57,668 bases of DNA from an uncultured Phycisphaerales bacterium. GTDB taxonomy: Bacteria; Planctomycetota; Phycisphaerae; WQYP01. A program made the position numbers and the translations under genes. The first letter of the stretch is position 1, and the number at the start of each line of letters is the position of its first letter. The notes beneath the pieces are model-generated. The model had not been told where the DNA came from and ran no database searches. It was given only the letters and a program-made list of their open reading frames with translations. Below, in pieces: positions 53,984 to 57,668 of this stretch. Location: NCBI GenBank assembly GCA_903845195.1, contig CAIMWO010000067.1:1-57668 (forward strand). Direction: 5' to 3'.

Positions 53984-54287
53984 TCGGGGTTTCCCCGCTC
54001 GGCGTACCGTTATCTGAAAGTGAATATTAAGGCGGTTTCATAACCCCCCAAAAGCCGCCCGGAAACAACAGGTTTCCCAAGCGTATCCGGGGTTATGAAA
54101 CAGTTTGTAATCTGTTGCCGCACGGAGGCGGCCAGGGCCACGGAAGTTTCGACATGCGTAGAATTGTCAGGATGACGATCCTCGCACGTCTTCGGAACAG
54201 GATGTTCCGATCCCGCAATGGCCCTGCTTGATCAGCCCGCTTCGATCGTCAGGAGAATATCGAAGCCGGCAGGGAAGGAGCCCACAG
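53984..54287 (+). promoter_or_regulatory. Structured csrA leader with several GGA-loop hairpins
   Basis: This 304-nt gap contains a rod-like fold (13-bp outer stem 54035-54047 with 54089-54101, and inner GGAAAC / GTTTCC). Downstream are three small hairpins with GGA in the loop: GTCA-GGA-TGAC (54166-54176), GGAACA-GGA-TGTTCC (54194-54208) and TCGAT..GGA..ATCGA (54243-54264). The middle one, GAACAGGATGT, is close to the CsrA consensus RUACARGGAUGU. Feedback control of csrA by CsrA, or a CsrA-titrating leader RNA, is likely. Confidence 0.6.
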
Positions 54288-54674
54288 ATGCTAGTACTTT
54301 CGCGACAGCGCGATGAAACAATCATGATCGGCGATGACATCGAAATCACCATCGTCGATATCCGCGGCGACAAGGTCCGCCTCGGTATTACCGCACCGGC
54401 CACTATCCCGGTGCACCGCAAGGAAGTGTACGAAGCGATCCAGCGGGAAAACCGCGAGGCCGCCAAGGTGAAAATGGAAGATCTTTCCAATCTTCCCAAG
54501 GGGCAGGCCAAGCCCAGCGTTCCACCAGGAATGCATCGCCCCAGTCACCTGGTCACCAAGCCCCCCGCTGGCGAAACCAAACCCGGCGCAACCCAGCCGC
54601 CGGCACCCACGCCCCCCGCTGTCCCGCCGGCTACGGATACGCCGAAGCCGACCAACGGACTCCCGGGGCACTGA
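54288..54674 (+). CDS. csrA: Carbon storage regulator CsrA with long proline-rich tail
   Basis: A 128-residue translational regulator that binds GGA hairpins at ribosome-binding sites. The first 60 residues are a canonical Csr[52 protein letters not shown], with Leu4, Val42, Arg44 and Glu46 of the RNA-binding surface all present. The family is normally 60-75 residues; here a Pro/Ala/Thr-rich tail of about 55 residues follows. AAGGAG lies 7 nt before ATG 54288. Confidence 0.96.
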   Translation: MLVLSRQRDETIMIGDDIEITIVDIRGDKVRLGITAPATIPVHRKEVYEAIQRENREAAKVKMEDLSNLPKGQAKPSVPPGMHRPSHLVTKPPAGETKPGATQPPAPTPPAVPPATDTPKPTNGLPGH

Positions 54675-54796
54675 ATCGAAACCACGCGAACGCCGTGAGG
54701 CCCTTCGCTGAACTGAGTTCCAGGCCGTTGATGAGCCGGCCACTGATCACAAAAGCTCATTGCCACGGGCTGCATGCCCAGGCACGAAAGTGCCCG

Positions 54797-54852
54797 GGAC
54801 AACGGATGTCCTAGAGTATGCAGCGGCGTAGCCAGTCAATCATGGAGGATTG
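54797..54852 (+). promoter_or_regulatory. Two CsrA-type hairpins in the flagellin leader, one over the Shine-Dalgarno
   Basis: GGAC-AACGGAT-GTCC (54797-54811) and CAATC-ATGGAG-GATTG (54837-54852) both expose GGA in the loop. The second contains most of the GGAGG ribosome-binding site (54844-54848), 6 nt from the fliC ATG. Two such sites, one at the ribosome-binding site, is the arrangement by which CsrA represses flagellin in Bacillus. A further hairpin (GGCAC-GAAA-GTGCC) lies at 54781-54794. Confidence 0.65.
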
Positions 54853-54854
54853 CC

Positions 54855-56288
54855 ATGTCTCGCATCAATTCCAACGTCGGCGCCCTGATCGCCAACACCA
54901 ACCTCGCCCGCAGCCAGGGATCGTTGAGCACCTCGCTCCAACGCCTCTCCAGCGGCATGCGGATCAACACCGGTGCCGATGACCCCGCCGGCCTCATCGC
55001 CAGCGAGACGCTCCGCAGCGAACTGCAGGGCATCCAGACCGGGATCGATAACTCGACCCGCGCCAACAACGTCATCGCCACCGCCGACGGCGCCCTGTCC
55101 GAGGTCTCCAACCTCCTCGTCTCCATCAAGGGCCTCGTCGTCCAGGCCGCCAACTCCGGCGCCCTCTCTCCCGACGAAATCAACGCCAACCAGCTCCAGG
55201 TCGACTCCGCCATCGCCTCCATCACCCGCATCAGTAACTCCACGAGCTTCGCGGGCCTCAAGCTCCTCGATGGCTCCCTCGGCTACATCACCTCCGGCGT
55301 CACCGCCAGCGCCATCCATGATGTCCACATCAATAACGCCAGCTTCGGCACACAACCGACCATCCCGGTCGTCGTCAACGTCCTCCAGTCCGCGCAACCC
55401 GCGGCCCTTCGCTTCCAGGCTTCCGCCGTCGCTACCTCGATCACCCTCGAAATCGCTGGCCGCATCGGTACCGAAGTCCTCAGCTTCGTCTCCGGCACCA
55501 AGTCCTCCGCCATCGCCTTCGCCATCAACCGCGTCAGCGATTCCACCGGCGTCAGCGCGGCCATCTCCAGCGCCACCAACGCCAGCTCCGGCATCACGCT
55601 CAACACCCTCGGCTACGGCAGCAAGGAATTCGTCTCCGTCAATGTCCTCGGAAACCCCAACTCCTTCGTCACCCAGACCACGGCCGGCAACATCCAGCAG
55701 CGGGCCACCGGTCGCGACGCCGTCGCCAGCATCAACGGGGCCCAGGCCATCGGTGACGGCCTCAACATCAGCGTCAACAACACCTCCCTCTCCATCTCCC
55801 TCAATCTCGACAGGGCCTTCGGTGTCGGCACCGAAAGCTTCACCGTCACCGGCGGCGGCGCCATCTTCCAGCTTGGACCGCAGGTCCAATCCAACCAACA
55901 AGTCAACATCGCCATCGACTCCGTCTCCGCCAGCCGCCTCGGCAACGCCTCCGACGGTTACCTCACCGACATCACCACCGGCGGTTCCGCCAGCCTCGTC
56001 GCCGGCAAGGCCAGCCGCGCCAGCAAGATCATCGATGACGCCATCAACCAGGTCTCCGTCATCCGCGGCCGCCTCGGCGCCTTCCAGAAGAACACCCTGC
56101 AAACCAACATCAACTCCCTGCAGGTCACCCTGGAAAACGTGACCTCCAGCGAGTCCGACATCCGCGACACCAACTTCGCACAGGAAACCAGCAACCTCAC
56201 CCGCAACCAGATCCTCGTCCAGGCCGGCACCTCCGTCCTGGCCCAGGCCAACCAGACCCCCCAGACCGTGCTGAACCTGCTGAAGTAA
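54855..56288 (+). CDS. fliC: Flagellin
   Basis: A 477-residue filament subunit. The N-terminal domain SRINSNVGALIANTNLARSQGSLSTSLQRLSSGMRINTGADDPAGLIASETLRSELQGIQTGI and the C-terminal SRASKIIDDAINQVSVIRGRLGAFQKNTLQTNINSLQVTLENVTSSESDIRDTNFAQETSNLTRNQILVQAGTSVLAQANQTPQTVLNLL are highly conserved. The variable centre (about 180-385) is moderate in size. The start is ATG 54855 with GGAGG; the frame upstream is leader. No separate flagellin gene is in the window. Confidence 0.97.
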   Translation: MSRINSNVGALIANTNLARSQGSLSTSLQRLSSGMRINTGADDPAGLIASETLRSELQGIQTGIDNSTRANNVIATADGALSEVSNLLVSIKGLVVQAANSGALSPDEINANQLQVDSAIASITRISNSTSFAGLKLLDGSLGYITSGVTASAIHDVHINNASFGTQPTIPVVVNVLQSAQPAALRFQASAVATSITLEIAGRIGTEVLSFVSGTKSSAIAFAINRVSDSTGVSAAISSATNASSGITLNTLGYGSKEFVSVNVLGNPNSFVTQTTAGNIQQRATGRDAVASINGAQAIGDGLNISVNNTSLSISLNLDRAFGVGTESFTVTGGGAIFQLGPQVQSNQQVNIAIDSVSASRLGNASDGYLTDITTGGSASLVAGKASRASKIIDDAINQVSVIRGRLGAFQKNTLQTNINSLQVTLENVTSSESDIRDTNFAQETSNLTRNQILVQAGTSVLAQANQTPQTVLNLLK

Positions 56289-56334
56289 ACAACTGAAACG
56301 CGCCGCACCCCCGCGGCGCAAACCCAGTAGCAGG

Positions 56335-56374
56335 CAAGGGCCCGTGATCCACGAATCACGGGCCCTTGTCATTT
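56335..56374 (+). terminator. Terminator after fliC
   Basis: A 14-bp perfect stem (CAAGGGCCCGTGAT / ATCACGGGCCCTTG) with a 6-nt loop, followed by TCATTTTC. The T-run is short, so termination may be partial. Confidence 0.75.
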
Positions 56375-56426
56375 TCCCCTCCACAACCATCATCCTTTTC
56401 ACCCCCTCTGGTCGATATATCACCTA

Positions 56427-56440
56427 TAAGAAGTAAGAAG
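56427..56440. repeat. Short heptamer repeat (TAAGAAG x2)
   Basis: Two tandem TAAGAAG units upstream of the 69-aa gene; a minor member of the short-period class. Confidence 0.4.
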
Positions 56441-56466
56441 TACGCCTATGAATCAGGAGTGATCAC

Positions 56467-56676
56467 ATGGCCACTTGGAATATCGAAATCACCAAAACCA
56501 AAGACGCCCAGTTCCCATGGAAGGCCGCCGTCGTCTCCAGCAATGGCAAACGCCACGAGGTCGGCGAATTCCTCCACGAAAAAGCCGCCCGCAACTACGC
56601 CGCCATGGAACTCAACCTCCTCGCCGGCAAAGAAAAACCCGCCCCCGCGGATGTACCCCATCCCCAGGCAGCCTAA
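56467..56676 (+). CDS. Small hypothetical protein, 69 aa
   Basis: A soluble, mixed-charge protein: ATWNIEITKTKDAQFPWKAAVVSSNGKRHEVGEFLHEKAARNYAAMELNLLAG suggests two or three strands and a helix, followed by a Pro/Ala tail. CAGGAG lies 7 nt before the ATG. I do not recognise the family. The strand-helix pattern resembles small stand-alone domains, but no function can be assigned. Confidence 0.6.
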   Translation: MATWNIEITKTKDAQFPWKAAVVSSNGKRHEVGEFLHEKAARNYAAMELNLLAGKEKPAPADVPHPQAA

Positions 56677-56861
56677 CGGCCCACTAGCCCCCACCACCTG
56701 ACCACCAGCAACGCGCATCCCCGCATCCCTCTCCAGAGCCGTGCGGCTACGCCGCCGGCCCAACACACCTCGCATTTCGCCCGAAACTCCCCCGCACGCG
56801 CACCCGCGTTCAAACACGCTCTAGCCTCCCCCGCACTCACGTCGTATCATCTACATAAATC

Positions 56862-57320
56862 ATGAACTACGAACACAAACAAATCGGACGGCTCCACCTC
56901 TACCTGATTACCGGCGGCCTCACTATTGCAGCCATCTGGTGTATCGCGGGACCATTCCGCCTCCCCGACAAAGTCTGGATCGTCCCCGCCCTCGCATTCC
57001 CACTTTTCATGCTCACCTTCGGCCTCTCGTTTCGATCCCTACTCATCCGTGACGACGGCCAATTCCTGACACTTCGTTTCGGTCCGCTCCCAATTTTCCG
57101 AAAACGCTTCCCCTACTCCCAAATGACCTCGGCCGAAGCAAGCCGCTCCTCCTTCATCGACGGCTGGGGTATTCACTACATCCTGGGGCGCGGCTGGACC
57201 TACAACCTCTGGGGCTACGACTGCGTCAAAATTCAAATGGGCAAAAAGATCGTCCGCATCGGCACCGACGACGTCCCCGGCCTCCTCCAACTCCTGCAAA
57301 CCAAAATCAACGCCCACTGA
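56862..57320 (+). CDS. Small membrane protein with PH-like domain
   Basis: A 152-residue protein with two N-terminal membrane helices (LYLITGGLTIAAIWCIAGPF, VWIVPALAFPLFMLTFGLSF) and a cytosolic, beta-rich C-terminal part (LLIRDDGQFLTLRFGPLPIFRKRFPYSQMTSAEASRS...GWGIHYILGRGWTYNLWGYDCVKIQMGKKIVRIGTDDVPGLLQLL). The latter resembles bacterial pleckstrin-like domains. No ribosome-binding site is seen; TATCAT lies 11 nt before the ATG, so the mRNA may be nearly leaderless. Function unknown. Confidence 0.65.
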   Translation: MNYEHKQIGRLHLYLITGGLTIAAIWCIAGPFRLPDKVWIVPALAFPLFMLTFGLSFRSLLIRDDGQFLTLRFGPLPIFRKRFPYSQMTSAEASRSSFIDGWGIHYILGRGWTYNLWGYDCVKIQMGKKIVRIGTDDVPGLLQLLQTKINAH

Positions 57321-57344
57321 TCCGACCACGCTCCGCCCGCCCCG

Positions 57345-57407
57345 TTTATGTTTCGCGTTTCGCGTTTCCCATTTCGCATTTCTACGTTCATCATTCATCA
57401 TTCTGCA
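57345..57407. repeat. Heptamer-period tract (about nine units)
   Basis: TTTCGCG TTTCGCG TTTCCCA TTTCGCA TTTCTACG TTCATCA TTCATCA TTCTGCA: the longest short-period tract of the window. It runs into the last codons of the sigma-factor gene on the other strand. Confidence 0.8.
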
Positions 57408-57668
57408 TTTCCCCGCCCCTCCCCGCGAGCGCCACCTTCAACATCCCCCGCCCCCGAAACGCCCTACTCTTCACCGTCCCCGCCGGCACCCCCATCACTC
57501 CCGCCGCCTCCTCGTGCGACATCCCCTGCACCTCCACCAGCAGCATCGTCCACCGAATCTCCTCCGGCAACTCCTGCAGCGCCCTTATGATCTGCGCATC
57601 CGAAAACTGCTGAATGATCTCCTCCGAAATCGTCACCTCCCCCATCGCCTCCTCCCCCGCCCCCGACC
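57391..57668 (-). CDS. ECF-type sigma-70 family factor, C-terminal part (cut by window edge)
   Basis: The visible end is a sigma region 4: IIRALQELPEEIRWTMLLVEVQGMSHEEAAGVMGVPAGTVKSRAFRGRGMLKVAL, with the helix-turn-helix that reads the -35 element. The frame stays open to the window edge (upstream residues ..SGAGEEA), so region 2 lies outside; the internal ATG at 57645 is not the true start. The final residues (GEMQNDE) are encoded by the short-period repeat, suggesting the stop has moved into it. Confidence 0.85.
   Translation of the reverse strand, partial: SGAGEEAMGEVTISEEIIQQFSDAQIIRALQELPEEIRWTMLLVEVQGMSHEEAAGVMGVPAGTVKSRAFRGRGMLKVALAGRGGEMQNDE

Noticed and set aside
54690..54730. A sigma-28 promoter before flagellin (GCCGTTGA)
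   Set aside because: No TAAA element at the required distance.
54779..54800. A sigma-54 site before flagellin (GGCACGAAAGTGCC)
   Set aside because: The -12 element reads TGCC rather than TTGC at the required place, and the sequence is better explained as a small hairpin.
57039..57401. A 120-aa minus-strand gene beginning MMNDERRNAKWETRNAKHK
   Set aside because: It starts inside the short-period repeat and mirrors the plus-strand membrane protein; the repetitive N-terminus is a product of the heptamer tract.

Overview
The window looks like a chromosomal segment of a planctomycete-group bacterium, most probably a flagellated member of the Phycisphaerae. This is an inference from family knowledge, not a database result. 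The evidence is a prepilin-type protein of the planctomycete style, an extended CsrA, an F-type ATPase operon headed by AtpZ/AtpI-like genes, a long FlgL, a YdjY-type exported protein, and high G+C coding DNA with intergenic short-period repeats. No tRNA, rRNA, CRISPR array, transposase or phage gene was found, and most genes are housekeeping.

Layout. 0-10 kb: a prepilin-like protein, queD, a frameshifted ruvX, a small unknown, a mannose-1-phosphate guanylyltransferase, an exported coiled-coil protein, a NifX-like small protein, a GH120-like beta-helix glycosidase, and an unknown gene paired with a diguanylate cyclase. 10-17 kb: a cold-shock gene, a strongly structured non-coding stretch (candidate RNA), a fused acyl-CoA synthetase/GNAT protein with a very long terminator, and znuABC behind a palindromic operator candidate. 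17-26 kb: peroxiredoxin, PutA, a GH36 alpha-galactosidase and a HAD phosphatase that share a repeated promoter block, a hicBA toxin-antitoxin pair and a DUF4349 lipoprotein. 26-36 kb: the ATP synthase operon (minus strand: atpZ, atpI-like, atpB, atpE, atpF, atpH, atpA, atpG, then a four-helix-bundle gene bounded by inverted repeats, then atpD; no atpC) followed by a ribosomal S1-like gene. 36-43 kb: a YHS-domain protein, ribH-nusB, a monooxygenase-like protein, thrC, a SMI1/KNR4 protein and pfkA. 43-56 kb: a flagellar cluster flgF-G-A-H-I-J-N-K-L, fliW, csrA, fliC. The right edge holds two small unknown genes and the end of an ECF-type sigma factor.

Control. The flagellar cluster carries three sigma-54-type -24/-12 sites. 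fliW, csrA and fliC are adjacent, and the csrA and flagellin leaders fold into small hairpins showing GGA in their loops, including one that encloses the flagellin Shine-Dalgarno. This is what a FliW-CsrA-flagellin homeostasis circuit would predict. Two genes, queD and thrC, have a -10 hexamer exactly 7 nt before the ATG and no ribosome-binding site, suggesting leaderless mRNAs.

Genome-scale signals. Many intergenic gaps contain short degenerate tandem repeats with a period of 7 or 8 nt whose unit differs at each site. The plus strand is G-rich on the left and C-rich on the right irrespective of gene orientation, with the switch around 10-15 kb, consistent with a replication terminus or an inversion boundary.
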